DNA of 64,000 nucleotides from Cristatella mucedo. Taxonomy: Eukaryota; Bryozoa; Phylactolaemata; Cristatellidae. This document shows, piece by piece, positions 1 to 30,239 of the stretch (positions are counted from its first letter, which is position 1; the number at the start of each line of letters is the position of its first letter). Location of the stretch: NCBI GenBank assembly GCA_009760855.2, contig WPIO01000012.1, positions 8,426,001 to 8,490,000 of the forward strand, read 5' to 3'. Made by a program: the position numbers and the translations under genes. The notes beneath the pieces are model-generated. The model had not been told where the DNA came from and did not search any database. It saw only the letters and a list, made by a program, of their open reading frames with translations.

Positions 1-1895
1 TAATTTAGGGTGCTGGAGATGTTTTTTTGTTGTGTACCGTGTACCACTATGTTGCAATGTTTGAGAGTTGCTTGAACGAACCAAGTTTGCTGGCAGCTGC
101 CAGATGTTCTGTACTGCTAACCGGTTCCATTGTTAACCGTTTATGCTGTCACGGTTCCTTACTTTGCTGTACTTGCCTGTGCACATGTAATGCACTTGCA
201 TGAGGCCAGGCGGCAGAAAGTAATAGGACAGGGCTGTGACATAGGAGGGGTTTTGTGGTAAGTTGTTTGTTGCTACTTGGAGCGCTATAGTTTTGTCATG
301 GAATGCCTGTGTTCAGCCTCAGTGTTAAGCCGTGCAGTGATGAGAAACTCAATTTCGTGTGTGACTGCTTCGTACCATCGTCGATGGCTGGCTTGACACG
401 ATTGGGCATGGTCACTTTGCTAGTCTGCAGCAGCCGTCTCGCGAGCTCCTTAAAGTGTTGTGCTCATAAGCAGTGCAATAGCTGCTGCCGGACGGCTGGC
501 CACTTTATTCGGTCTGGACTGATGATCAGCATTGCTGTAATTGCGCCAAGCTATAGGCAGACTCATTTATTTAGCCGCATATTAAGCATCTCGGGGAATG
601 GGTGTTTTTTGAGCCATGCTTTTTGAGCAATGTTTGGATTGCAGCTATTTTAGTTCTTAACCTGTGACTTGTTGATTATACTTAGCATGTTGATTGGTCT
701 TGTTGGGATGGGTTAGAGTACTTAAAAGGCTGTTGAGTTGCTAATTCATAATTGCAGTCCAACAGTGTGACCACGTGAGTGAGCACTATTGGAGCACAGC
801 AGGATAACCGCCTCGGGCAGGCTTATTTGATATTTAGACAGACTCTCGAGCAACAGCTTCCACTCTAGAGTTATTGCATTCCGGGTTGAGATGATGTGAG
901 ATTCTAGATTCGGGTGATTGATTTAATGACTCTCGTGCATTTTTCTCTGTCCATCTGCAGGCAGATCGTACCAGGCTGAGCAGGGCAATGAAGCCAGATC
1001 CTGCCAAGCTTAGCAGGGCAGTGAATCATCTGCTGTTTATTTAAGCAGCATAGAATCTGGGATAGCCCAATTTTGAGGAGGATACCATCCACTGTGTCCT
1101 CTTTATAGCCAGCCTACTTGTCAATCTATGTGAGGCCATAGCTAGTGTTCTGCTTAACCAGTGGCATCGTTCTTCGACTGTGCCTGCGTCAGAGCAGCAG
1201 CGCCTTGGGCATCTGCTGAGCTCTGCCTGCATCAGAGAGGCCCACTCTGTCATCTGAAGTGATGGCATGCCCTTGCCAGTATTAATGGATCTAGCAAGAA
1301 CTGCTGCCCTTACCATAGAGACTGCCTGTTAAAGCTAGCTCATACAAGCCGTGTGGCATGCATATGCAACACGTGGTCTCAGTTTGTGGATGTCTTTCGG
1401 TTTTACCTGCCCCTGGCATCACACGATGCCGTCCTGGCTTGCAGGTGCAATGTAGTGTTTCTCGACAACCCACATGCAAGAAGTACCTCGAATAAAAATT
1501 GACTCGTTTTTAAAGTCTGCACCTCACTATCGAAACGGGATTTTGCATGATAACCCTGTGGTTTTATCCATATAGTGCTAATTTTCACTGAGTAAGCATA
1601 ATTGGAGCTAGTTCACACATTTTTGCCACATATGTCGGCCTTCTTTAATATCTAGATGTATAGCAGCAAGAATTGGATGGTGCAGTTAGTTTATTTGTTC
1701 AATAATGTATTCAGAAATAACTTTTTTGGTATGGCTGGTGACGTGGAGACATTAAAAGTAAGCTCATTTGTGCATATTTTTTTTTTACCTCCCAACCACT
1801 GGGGTGGTGGGCCGGCAGCCTGGCTTGCCCACTTAAATCACGAGCAACATCATTGTGCAAACTGCCAGCTAACAATTGCTTTGGTTCTACTGCAG
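1..1895. other. Presumed intron or upstream part of the WDFY-like gene, no exon recognised
   Basis: The exon at 1896 opens in the middle of a codon, so this stretch must be intron at least in its right part. I looked for an upstream WD40 exon ending in the required phase (one base of a Gly codon) and found none. The only local structure is an imperfect tandem pair of about 34 bp at 960-1025 (both units share AGCAGGGCA and TGAA) and a repeated CTGCCTGC(G/A)TCAGAG motif near 1180-1240. Confidence 0.6.
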
Positions 1896-21438
<19,543 letters not shown>

Positions 21439-22365
21439 GGATACTCGTCCAGCGTGCAGACAGGGTGGCGCTCGACATCGTGCTCTCACAAGCCTCCAGA
21501 TAGAACAGAGTGAGGACACTCCAAGCCGCTCGGCTGCCTAGGCAGTGGTAACCGTGGCTCACACGCTGTGCCACCGTGCTGACGGAGCGGCGCAGCTTGC
21601 AGAGTCCAGCAGGCCGTGCTGCAAGCTTGCCTATGCCCGGTGTGTTTTCATTAGCACCGTTGGTTGACTGGGACCGCCAGCAGCCCAGTCATGGTAGCCT
21701 GAGATGTATTCAGGGAGCAAGGGGCGTGGCAATCCAGCTGCTACTCGAGGCCTGCCTGTCTTCCTGCTTTACTCGGTGCTGCTAGAAGCAGGCACACTGA
21801 TCCGTGCTGGTGCCGCCGTCGCAAGCAGAGCAGCGATAGTGCTGTTGGTGCAAGCTCACTCGTGAAGGTGTCGAGATTACCGCTTTGCTGATCTGTGCCG
21901 GAGCAGACGTCGTCACACAGTCGATCTGTCTGAGCTCCAAGGTGGTTAATTGCCGGTTGCCTAGCGACTGCCTAGTCAGCAGCTTGAGCCTCGTCTCCTT
22001 CCTGCATCGGCTTCGATGGCTTAGTTAGCAACAGAGCAGTGGCGTGCCATTATTTCCTTGCTGCTGCATGCATAGTGATCGCTCATTTATAGATGGTCAC
22101 ATACTGCTTCGCCTTGCAAGGGCCTCTTGGTATCGAGGATTAAGTGACGAGTGGCAAGTTGCTGTACTCCGATGAGCTATGTGTGTAGCATGAAGAACGT
22201 TATGAAATTGTTAAGTCCATTCTCACGCTGTAACTATTGGTGGAAGCAATGTTACACCATGGCTATTCCACTTGTTGAGCGAGCTATTCGGCAATGCATA
22301 ATTAAGAGGAACCGTCGATGTCATTATATATTAAACATCGTGCTTGCTGTCTCTGTAATAAACTA
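21439..22365 (+). other. Probable 3' UTR of the WDFY-like gene
   Basis: There is no competing feature after the stop. The first good AATAAA I see on this strand is at 22357-22362, giving a UTR of about 0.9 kb. The extent is inference. Confidence 0.4.
22357..22362 (+). terminator. Candidate poly(A) signal of the WDFY-like gene
   Basis: AATAAA in CTCTGTAATAAACTATTAAG, followed about 15 bases on by a T-rich stretch. Confidence 0.4.
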
Positions 22366-22855
22366 TTAAGTGCATTTTTTCTTTAATGTACCCTAACAAA
22401 GGAGCTGAGACACAGCTGGGCCTGAGATATGAATGGAACAGTTTTGCTTGGGTTTCGTAGAGCAAGCCTATGACAGCACTTCATAGCAAACCTGTTGGAA
22501 GGGGATTGTGGTGGGGTGGTGATTAAGCTTGAGTGCATTGCTATTTTGAAACATTGCAAGGTTTTAATCTTACATATTTTCAGGTTTGTTTTTCCAATCA
22601 TCTGTCCATGCAGCCCTGTTAGAGTCATATTGTGCTAAATCGATACCCATCGAGAGATCCGTTTGAATCTGCAATAATCTACATTGAACGCATAGGAAAT
22701 TCTTTGAAGATTACAAGAAATAAGGTTTATGACCACACAGTCAACAGATACGTCATCGCAATTCACAATGATAAATTGGTGTGAGAAAGAACCTGCAATT
22801 TTTCTGGCAGCAAGAATTAAGACTCCCAGTATTGGTTGTAACAATCGCGTGACTC
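22366..22855. other. Intergenic, nothing recognised
   Basis: No gene or repeat family recognised before the LINE-B tail. Confidence 0.4.
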
Positions 22856-23215
22856 AATAATAATAATAATAATTATAATAATAATAATAATGCACTTGAT
22901 AAAACGCCCTCGGAGAACTCAATCTCTTTCTAGGCACTTTACATTTACACAAAGGGAAACACGATTGAATGGTGAGTAATAGCATGCTTGTTAAACAACA
23001 TGAATAACATGGTTAAGGGTGACATGCACAGGGTCAGCATGCAAGTGTGGTTAGTGGCAGCATGCATAGCACATAAAAGACGAAACACAGGGACCCAGTA
23101 AAGGCTGTCCTACATAGGTGTTCTTAAGTTCTTTTTAAATTGGGTCAAGACAGGGGATGTTGTGACGCAAGTCGGGAGTGAGTTCCAGGCTCTGGGAGCT
23201 TGACGAGCAATAGCG
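22856..23215 (-). mobile_element. LINE-B 3' end, truncated
   Basis: (AAT)n at 22857-22892, hairpin (AAACGCCCTCGGAGAACTCA, CTTTCTAGGCACTTTACA), then 3' UTR with GTGACATGCACAGGGTCAGC and the end of ORF2 (GGGAGTGAGTTCCAGGCTCT). Confidence 0.87.
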
Positions 23216-23712
23216 GCCGAGGTTGTCGAACCAGTACTATTCTGAAAAGGGTGAGACTGGGGCACTGGCCTAAATAGCTCTTTTATTTGAGATTGCAGAC
23301 ATTTCCTTTCAAATTTGGGCAGGCTCTTTTATTTATTGGCTTTGCAAATGTTGAGTTACGAATGTCTGTCGTGGGCCTTCCGGCGCATCCGTTTAGGTGT
23401 TGCCATGCAATGCCACGTCCTTAGCATTTCGTAGGCAACATTGAAGTGAAAGAAGTATGTTTTCAAGCCAGCAGTGTATTCCTGCATAGAGCCTGTCATG
23501 CCCATACGTCACAAAACAATTATTGAACGATAGGTGGGAGATCTGCAAAAAGACCCAAAGATATGAGCAACTACGTGGCTAATAGCCTGGACTTAGCTCG
23601 ATTGGTAAGAGTGGGCTTGGTCTTTAAAAGTGCTAGCAAATGAAAAACTAAATTAAATGACTGCCTGTAAACGGACAAAAATGTATCTGCAACTATGTGA
23701 CAGATTCGAACT
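23216..23712. other. Intergenic, nothing firm
   Basis: A tRNA A-box-like TTAGCTCGATTGGTAAGAG at 23592-23610 has no matching B-box and is not called a tRNA. Confidence 0.4.
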
Positions 23713-23856
23713 TATATATATATATATAATTCATTTGTATAGCGCCCCAAGAGAACCTAATATCTATTCATGCGCTTCACATATGCCTCGGGGCTCGAGC
23801 CCACGACCTCAGCCAGACCTTAGTCGGGGCGAGCACCTTGACCGCTTGACCCAACC
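23713..23856 (-). mobile_element. SINE-A copy
   Basis: On the plus strand it reads backwards: (TA)n, GCGCCCCAAGAGAACCTAAT, TCACATATGCCTCGGGGCTC, GAGCCCACGACCTCAGCCAG and GGGGCGAGCACCTTGACCGC. Both polymerase III boxes are well kept. Confidence 0.88.
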
Positions 23857-24899
23857 AGCTCTTGCGTTTGTCGATAAGACGGCCACTCAGATTGAAAAGG
23901 TTCTTAGAGACCTCGTAGATTTTTTTGGGCAGCTGGCTAAGGGCGAACAACAATTGAACATGTAACAAGCATATTGAACAATAATTCTGACTCCATTCGG
24001 CATAGTTTCAATTAGCACAATTCTTTCAAGTGCAAGGGCCAAGGATCAGTGTATTTCAAATTGAGCATTCAAGATTGCAAAGGCACAGCTTACCAGCAGA
24101 GGAGCAGTCTTGACCTTAAAAGAAGTAGATTAATCTTACGAAAGTTAAAGGTGTGGGTCATACAACATGCCCCCTGTCGCGCCTTTTTGAGTTGGTTCAG
24201 GGGGTGGCTGGGCCCATTGGCTTCTATTCACGTGTTGAGACTGGCAGAGAGTGAGCATACTAGAACTACTAGAGATGGATAGATGTTCAATTAAATTTTT
24301 ATTCCATGCTTGCTTAGTCTTTTGGGGCACTGAAAACAGTGCCGACGTGCATGGGCTACTGTTACTGCCACAAACCGGTTTCTATAAACATCCATACTTA
24401 CCAAAAAGTTTTTGTTAACATATACATCCGAACCGACTCCGTACGTACAGATACCTACGAATTCCGGGCGGGATGAATCACTCTCTTTCTCGTTAGAAGA
24501 ACTCCTTACATATTCGGAGCTGGGTTTCCTTAGCTGAGCGCCTATTGCTCCTTCGTGATTCGGAGCTTCTATGCTGCGATCTTCAGCTGAGCGAAAAGGC
24601 GGTATTGTGGTATCGCTGCATTGTGAGCTTAGCAGATGACCTATGGCTAATACGGGAATTCATGCCTAAGATACGGATGCCTGCTTTTCCTGCTTCTCGG
24701 TATCCCTATCTAACGTAGCCGCTGGAGCTAAACACCTAATCCCACTTCTGCCATCTTCTTTGTATTTAGGTCGCTGAAACTAGTCAATGCTCTGGAGTAG
24801 AAAATCTAAGCTCACAGTAACGCCTTTATGATTAAGCCTCCGATAACTGCAAGGTTTGCACTTCTGAAAATGGATTACGAGCAAACATCTAACCTCCAG
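23857..24899. other. Intergenic, nothing recognised
   Basis: No gene or repeat family that I can name. Confidence 0.4.
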
Positions 24900-25035
24900 G
24901 CTAATGTAATGTAATTGATCTACCGTCTCTTAAGTCCACACAGCCTCAAAGATTAAGTGGGTGTTACCCAGGGGAGTTTTCTAAAGCCACTCACAGCTAA
25001 AGGGGGCTTTCGGTACTGGTGCCGTAGCCCACAGA
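24900..25035 (-). mobile_element. LINE-A tail fragment
   Basis: ATGTAATGTAATTG, then CCACACAGCCTCAAAGATT, GTGGGTGTTACCCAGGGGAG and CAGCTAAAGGGGGCTTTCGG match the LINE-A 3' UTR. Confidence 0.7.
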
Positions 25036-25158
25036 CTTGCATCTTAAGCAATAGACACCCAGGTAATAGTCTCATTGTGCAATTCACGAAAAGTCGGTGA
25101 TTGCAGAAGCCGAGACACTGTGATTGAAGGTTGCCGAAATTTAAATTCTGTTACCCTC

Positions 25159-25398
25159 TGTAGATTCACTATCTGGGTCTGCCACTGCACAGCTGTGGTC
25201 CGCCTGTGATGCGGTATATATACACAGGCCGGTAACCTGCTGGTGGTGAGATGGTGGACCGGAGGAGTGGAGGAGGAGAAGAGACTCGAGTGTGAGAAGG
25301 GGGCGAAGGCAGTCGTGCGTCTTGCGGCTCCGTGCCTTGTGCAATAAACCGTTGGTATTATTCTGGGCCAGCGTTCCGTATGCCGATGCCGAACCACA
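25159..25398 (+). repeat. 5' LTR (240 bp, internally deleted)
   Basis: Starts TGTAGATTCACTATCTGGGT and ends TGCCGATGCCGAACCACA. A TATA-like TATATATA at about 25213 and AATAAA at 25343-25348 give the usual U3-R order. Compared with the 3' LTR it lacks 82 bp after the first four bases. Confidence 0.85.
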
Positions 25399-25412
25399 AG
25401 CTATTTCGTGGG

Positions 25413-25693
25413 ATGGAGCCGATGACGCCCTGGGAGATGTCTTGTGCAGCATCCCTAGGCTTCGATGGCTTCGGAGACTTCGTTGGCTGGCTGCTGAACT
25501 TCGAGAGGGAGGTCGGGAAAAGTGGCTACGAACCGAGTGAGTGCCACTTGTTTTTGCTCCTTGCGATGCAAGGCGGGGCCTTCACGTTTGCCTCGGGGGC
25601 TCCCGCAGGAAGTTCAGGAAGACTATGCCAAGCTTAGTGAGGCCCTAGTGAGGGCATTCACCTCGCCGGCCGGTAGAGCGCGATTGCTGTAAG
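25413..25693 (+). pseudogene. Gag-like ORF of the LTR element, frameshifted
   Basis: An ATG at 25413, 15 bases after the 5' LTR, opens 75 codons with MEPMTPWEMSCAASLGFDGF and ECHLFLLLAMQGGAFTFA, then stops at 25637. The neighbouring frame from about 25590 continues with QEDYAKLSEALVRAFTSPAG and stops at 25691. The pattern (a hydrophobic LLLAMQG-type helix, then DYAKLSEALVRAF) resembles capsid regions of Gypsy-type Gag. The frames are separated by one frameshift; I infer a decayed gag. Confidence 0.6.
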
Positions 25694-25769
25694 GTGATCG
25701 GGTAAAGGCTGGTCGGACTGAGAGGGCCGACAGTAGCGAACGGAAGCGGCAGCAGCGGTCACCGACTGT

Positions 25770-26555
25770 GTGCCAGGCGACAGAGGTTTGTCAGGCTGCC
25801 ACCCCGTGGCGGCAGGCAACGGCTATCAAAGCGGTGACGGTTGGTAAGGCTGCGATGGTTTTCCACGAAGCAATGGCGTTGTGCGAGGCAACGGTCAGCG
25901 GTGTGGCTGAGGCGACGGAGAGTGAGACGGTGCACGGAGAGGCGGCGTCCGCATGGAAGGCGGCGGCGTCCACGAGGAAGGCGGCGGCGTCTGCGACAGA
26001 GTCGGTGGCGTCCGCGACGGAGTCGGTGGCGGCGTCCACGGCAGAGTCGGCGGCGTCCGCGGCAGAGTGGTAGTGGACGGCGATGCAGCGCAAGCCATGA
26101 AGGTGACGTTGACCAGCGACCAGCCGGTGGGCTCTGACGCTGCACAGGCAGGAGAGTGTGTGCAGACCGAAGAGTCTGCACAGGCCGGAGAGTGTGTGCC
26201 GACTGAAGAGTCTGCACAGGACGGAGAGGCTGTCCAGGAGGGAGAATCTGTGCAGGCCGCAGAGATTGTGCAGGCCGGAGAGACTGCCCAGGTTGGAGAG
26301 GGTACGCAGGACGTTGAAGCAGCTTCGTATATCGGAGATGCGGCGGAAGAATCGGCAGAGGCGGATGGAGTGACGACGGTTGAGGTCCGAAAAACAGTGG
26401 CTTTGGACGTCAGCTCGATGACGATGGCCGGTGGCTCACGTTGCCGATTGGTCGAAAAAGGCCGTGCACCAGCTGCCTCTTGCGATCAGCCGTCAGGTAG
26501 CCTGTGGGGTCAGCTATTGATGTTAGCTGCTATGTCGAGGAACTGTAGGGTCTAG
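25770..26555 (+). repeat. Coding tandem repeat of the LTR element (hexapeptide-like units)
   Basis: An 18-bp-based repeat encodes Glu/Gln/Ala-rich hexamers. The first part (25768-26073) reads SVASATESVAAS and SAASAAE in one frame. The second (26134-26310), in another frame, reads AQAGECVQTEES, AQAGECVPTEES and AQDGEAVQEGES, ending in the frame that stops at 26555. There is no zinc knuckle. The product would be low-complexity and acidic; function unknown. Confidence 0.65.
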
Positions 26556-26704
26556 TTTGTATCGTTTATAGATAGGCTCGTTCATTGCTGCTTATATAGG
26601 CTCGTTCATGCTGCCCTGTACCTTGCAGCTACATGTGTTTGTGCTGCCAACTTGTGACCCTTGGCGTTGGCGATGCAAACTTGTGACCTTAAGGTCAAGG
26701 GGCG

Positions 26705-27022
26705 TGTAGTTTGAGTGTATGCCGGCTCCTCTGATGAGCCTGTGATGTGGCATGGACACAGGCAGGTAACCCACTGGTGGCTAGATGGTGGATTCACCAT
26801 CTGGGTCTGCCACTGCACAGCTGTGCTCCGCCTGTGATGCGGTTTATACACAGGCCGGTAACCTGCTGGTGGGGAGATGGTGGACCGGAGGAGTGGAGGA
26901 GGGAGAGACTCGAGTGTGAGAAGGGGGCGAAGGCAGTCGTGCGTCTTGCGGCTCCGTGCCTTGAGCAATAAACCGTTGGCGTTGTTCTGGGCCAGCGTTC
27001 CGTATGCCGATGCCGAACCACA
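26705..27022 (+). repeat. 3' LTR (318 bp, with internal 92-bp-period duplication)
   Basis: Starts TGTAGTTTGAGTGTATGCCG and ends TGCCGATGCCGAACCACA. It holds two related blocks at 26739 and 26831 (CCTGTGATGTGGCATGGACA and CCTGTGATGCGGTTTATACA, each followed by CAGG[C/-]xGGTAACC). The 5' LTR has only the second. AATAAA lies in TTGAGCAATAAACCG near 26967. Confidence 0.8.
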
Positions 27023-27027
27023 CCCTC

Positions 27028-27424
27028 AGTTACACTAAAAAAAACAGAGGAAACTGGCCTTGAAGAATGGTGAGTAGACGCACCCTGACGAACCACAGAA
27101 ACAAAACAACACCACTTGGCTTCTTCTAGCACCTCGAACTCTTTATCGACTTGCAGCGTCGATTGCTAACATTTTCTCCTGGATAGCCATCAGTTTTCTC
27201 ACGTCGAATGGAGATAAAAAATCGGCCGATTAGTTATTGGGCAACCCTCGTGTTAAATAAAAAACCCTAACCCTCGAACCCCTGCTCTGCAAACACACCT
27301 ACTGTCGCCCATGCACCGAATCGGGATGCCCCGCTTCGATTGATCTCGCTCTACTCTATATCCCCATCGGTGCTTATTGTAAAGTTGGTCTAATGCTTGA
27401 GGTCTTTGGACCCATTTTGAATGG
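27028..27424. other. Intergenic, nothing recognised
   Basis: AT-rich spacer between the LTR element and a LINE-A copy. Confidence 0.4.
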
Positions 27425-27950
27425 GGGACATAAATATCTCCATCTCTTACTCCCGAAAGCCTCTTAAGACAAAGTGGGTGTGTAACTGAAGAGTTTTCTG
27501 TAGATGACTTGGGCCTAAGCGGCTTGCCCATATGGAAAAAACCAAGTTCATCTCCCGCAAAAAGGAAAAGTGAGGATTGTTGCTTAGTCAGGAGGACAGT
27601 TTAGGGAGTTAGCGAGCGACGGTCGGCAAAGCTGTGCCCGAGCCGGAGGCAAAAGGTGAGATGTCTTTGTGCTAGAAAGTTTCACAGTTTATGATTCGTC
27701 GAGCAAAAGCAGCCTCCATTAAGTGTAAGGATGATACAGAATTTAGTGCTCGGAGAGATTCTGCTGGTACGAGTAAGCTGAGAATAGTGCAGTAGTCCAG
27801 TAGTGCAGTAAGCTAGAGCCAAACCATGGCGAGAGTTATGGACAGGAGGAAGAATTTGATCGGTTGATCTTAAGAGCCATGGTAGCTCCTTTAAAAAGCA
27901 GACACATGACCGAATTTCTTGGCTGTATTAAACAATCTTTCAGCCATGTC
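27425..27950 (-). mobile_element. LINE-A copy, very diverged
   Basis: ATATCTCCATCTCTTACTCC, AAAGTGGGTGTGTAACTG, GGGCCTAAGCGGCTTGCCCA and TTCACAGTTTATGATTCGTC track the LINE-A 3' UTR and ORF2 end seen at 43.6 kb, with many substitutions. Confidence 0.65.
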
Positions 27951-28127
27951 CATCACCAGCTGTAGAGATGTTGTGGCTTCCTTTCCGGTAGCTCTGCATT
28001 TGCTGAATTACTGCAGTTCAATCTAAACATAATTAGGGAGCTAGTAAGATCTTTGGCCAGCTACCGCGACAAATAGTTATTGCTCTTTGATAACGATTGA
28101 GCTTAATGCCGAACACACTCACTCACG

Positions 28128-28185
28128 CAAGAAATCCCTCACTCACTCACTCACTCACTCACACACACACATACACATATATACC
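28128..28185. repeat. (CTCA)n / (CA)n / (TA)n microsatellite
   Basis: CCCTCACTCACTCACTCACT continues into CACACACACATACACATATA. Confidence 0.95.
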
Positions 28186-28400
28186 TTCGCGGTCGGGGCT
28201 CTCGGCAGCTGGTGGCCAGACAATGAAGTTTGCCTGGCCGAACTCGTCATTACGCGCTCGGAGAGGACGGCTTTGCGGTGGCTGTGCGTCTCCGACGCTA
28301 TTTCTGGCTCGGAAGCCGCGTGGTCCATATTCCTAAACCGGGTGGCCCGGGTAGCATGCTCGACCCCGGCAGGCCGGGACAGCGCCGGCTAATGTATTTT
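28186..28400. other. GC-rich block between microsatellites, unidentified
   Basis: About 200 bp of unusually GC-rich sequence (for example GGTGGCCCGGGTAGCATGCT and GACCCCGGCAGGCCGGGACA) sits between two microsatellites in AT-rich surroundings. It is open in all three plus frames but shows no domain. Origin unknown. Confidence 0.4.
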
Positions 28401-28432
28401 TTACTAGTTAAACATCATTTTCTCGATAACTA

Positions 28433-28504
28433 TTATATATATACACGTATACATACATACATACATACATACAGACATGCATACAGAAATAAATATGTAT
28501 ATAC

Positions 28505-28580
<76 letters not shown>

Positions 28581-28590
28581 ACAAACGTGT
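28433..28590. repeat. Compound microsatellite (ATAC)n (AT)n (AC)n (AT)n (GT)n
   Basis: Tandem ATAC, AT, AC, AT and GT tracts follow one another. The (AC)n and (GT)n arms around (AT)n could fold into a long hairpin. Confidence 0.95.
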
Positions 28591-28599
28591 TCTTTTTTT

Positions 28600-29130
28600 A
28601 AGTCATTGTTGGTCGAGAAAAGAATATTTCAAGGCTTTAATACTCCGCTTAGTATCATTTCATTTGGCAGCAACATAACAACCTACGCAAACTGCCAGGC
28701 ATATGAAGTACGTTTCAATAAATTCTTGTTTGGTTCTTGTGTCTTCGCCATTCATCTGGTTTGAACCCCATAAAACATCAATGGAGCCATATCGACCAGC
28801 GGCTAAGGCCCGGTGCTCGGTCTACACCAATAGCCAGCCTTTTTAGTAAAACTCGTAAAGCTCTTGGGAGTGTGCTACAGCAGGAAAGACAGTATATAGG
28901 CTGGTGGCGTCTTTTCCTGGCCAGACAACGAAAGTTGTACAGAATCGTGGTGGGTCGACGTCGTTCAAAACGCATACACACCAACAGCATTTGTATGTGT
29001 TTTTGGGCCGTTTATAAATATTTTCGCGTGCTTTGCATCAGTTTAGTATGTATAGCATTGTTGAAAACCTTCTTATTACCCGCAGCAGCGGCCGTGTTGA
29101 GAGTTGTTTTGAGCTTGAGTGTAAATAAGG
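28600..29130 (+). mobile_element. Tc1-like remnant, same family as the inverted elements
   Basis: Across broken frames I read LKLLGVCYSRKDSI, then SWWVDVVQNAYTPTAFVCVF. The second parallels SWWTYVIQNTYIRRACLF of the minus half at 16.4 kb. The terminal sequence CTTATTACCCGCAGCAGCGG corresponds to the outer end of the copy at 45.35 kb. Only one half is present here. Confidence 0.65.
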
Positions 29131-29959
29131 CTGCAGCATCAGGTGATCTTTACTCGGCATCGGCAATTGAAGTCGAGACTCGTAGACGGAGAATGAAGCC
29201 ATACCAGAAGGTTTGCAACGGATTATAAGCAGCTATTCAATCCACTTGATAGAGAGCACGTCATAAAAAACTAATATGCCTTGAAATGCAAGCTACAGTG
29301 TGTTTGATCCAGCATCCCTCATTAAATTTCCCGCTTATGCATCAGATGTATAAAGTCCTTTCCTCGAAAGCAGTGTGGATGAAAAGAAGCTCTACATTTT
29401 CTGCAGTTTGAATGCCAAAATCAGTGGAGGCTTCTGCCTAAGTAATACTATAGATCTGCAATATGTGCGCTACAGCAGTCCAACGTTTCAATAGTGTGGA
29501 TGTTATGGATGCCTCTGCATTTCAATGCATTTCGGCCTTGTCAAGTTGCCAGTTGCCAGGCAGGGTAGGGTTAGTATCGATTTTCTAAAGGCTAGCATCA
29601 AACCTTTCTGAGATCTTGAAGTACGCGTAATACTGGCGAGGCTGCTGGGTCGTTAGTTGCGTTGTTAGTTGCTCCTAGAAATACTGTCTTGAGCCTTTGG
29701 GGGCGGCAGTGCATCGTCGCTCACGAATTATGCCATTCAAAATTTATGGCTACGCCCTCTGCTTTTTGACTGACGCTTCATGCATCATCATTGGGCAGCA
29801 GAAATCTTCGAAAGCTTCGCCGGGGTATATTTTCGCACTGTAAATCTTCAGTGCAATTCACAGTCCTTTTCCACGGCCGCGGCGCCAATCAACAACATCG
29901 CAAGGGGAGATAAATCTAAATAGCTCTGCGGCTATTGCGTTCTCTTAAGCAAGTAAAAA
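29131..29959. promoter_or_regulatory. Intergenic region upstream of RNF7, possible distal promoter
   Basis: No gene recognised. GC-rich GGCCGCGGCGCCAATCAAC at 29874-29892 contains a CCAAT-type box. It lies about 0.5 kb upstream of the RNF7 start, with a LINE-B tail inserted between. The promoter role is inference. Confidence 0.3.
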
Positions 29960-30065
29960 TGTGAACTTAACAATAATAACAATGATAATAATAATAATAA
30001 TAATACATTTGATAAAGCGCCTTCAGAGAACTCAATCGCTTTTTAGGCGCTGTACATTTGTTGCA
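29960..30065 (-). mobile_element. LINE-B 3' tail fragment
   Basis: (AAT)n with AAAGCGCCTTCAGAGAACTC and TTTTTAGGCGCTGTACATTT. It is inserted just upstream of RNF7. Confidence 0.82.
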
Positions 30066-30239
30066 AAAACCTTCGACTCTTGTGGATCATCAGATCATCA
30101 ACATGACTGGTATGGTTACATCAAAAATACAAAATATCATCATTGTTGCTTGTGCCAATTTTTATGCCAATCGTTCTATTTTTCACTGAGAATGATCAAT
30201 AAATTCGCCTCGAGGGAGATAAATCTCGTAAGTGTAGGG

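Larger units (their letters stand above)
25159..27022 (+). mobile_element. Non-autonomous LTR retrotransposon, gag-like only
   Basis: Two direct repeats beginning TGTAG and ending CCACA flank an internal region of 1.3 kb, and the whole is bounded by CCCTC on both sides (25154-25158 and 27023-27027). The 5-bp duplication and TG...CA termini are classical for LTR elements. The internal part holds a gag-like frame with a frameshift and a long Glu/Gln-rich tandem repeat. No protease, reverse transcriptase, RNase H or integrase is visible. A purine-rich AAGGTCAAGGGG precedes the 3' LTR. I cannot identify a primer-binding site with confidence. By eye the LTRs differ at only about ten positions over their shared 236 bp, so the insertion looks recent relative to the LINE debris. 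Confidence 0.85.

Noticed and set aside
1720-1757. Exon-like stretch ending at a strong GTAAGC donor, reading [12 protein letters not shown], resembling the WDFY segment before the visible exon
   Set aside because: The end phase (0) does not match the phase required by the exon at 1896, and the surrounding residues do not continue the WD blade. Similarity rests on a few residues.
23592-23640. tRNA-like A-box TTAGCTCGATTGGTAAGAG
   Set aside because: No B-box, no anticodon arm and no acceptor pairing follow. At best it is a SINE or tRNA pseudogene fragment.
25044-25540. Overlapping open frames of about 80-117 codons on both strands
   Set aside because: They read through LTR sequence and recur in the second LTR at 26.6-27.1 kb, so they are not genes.
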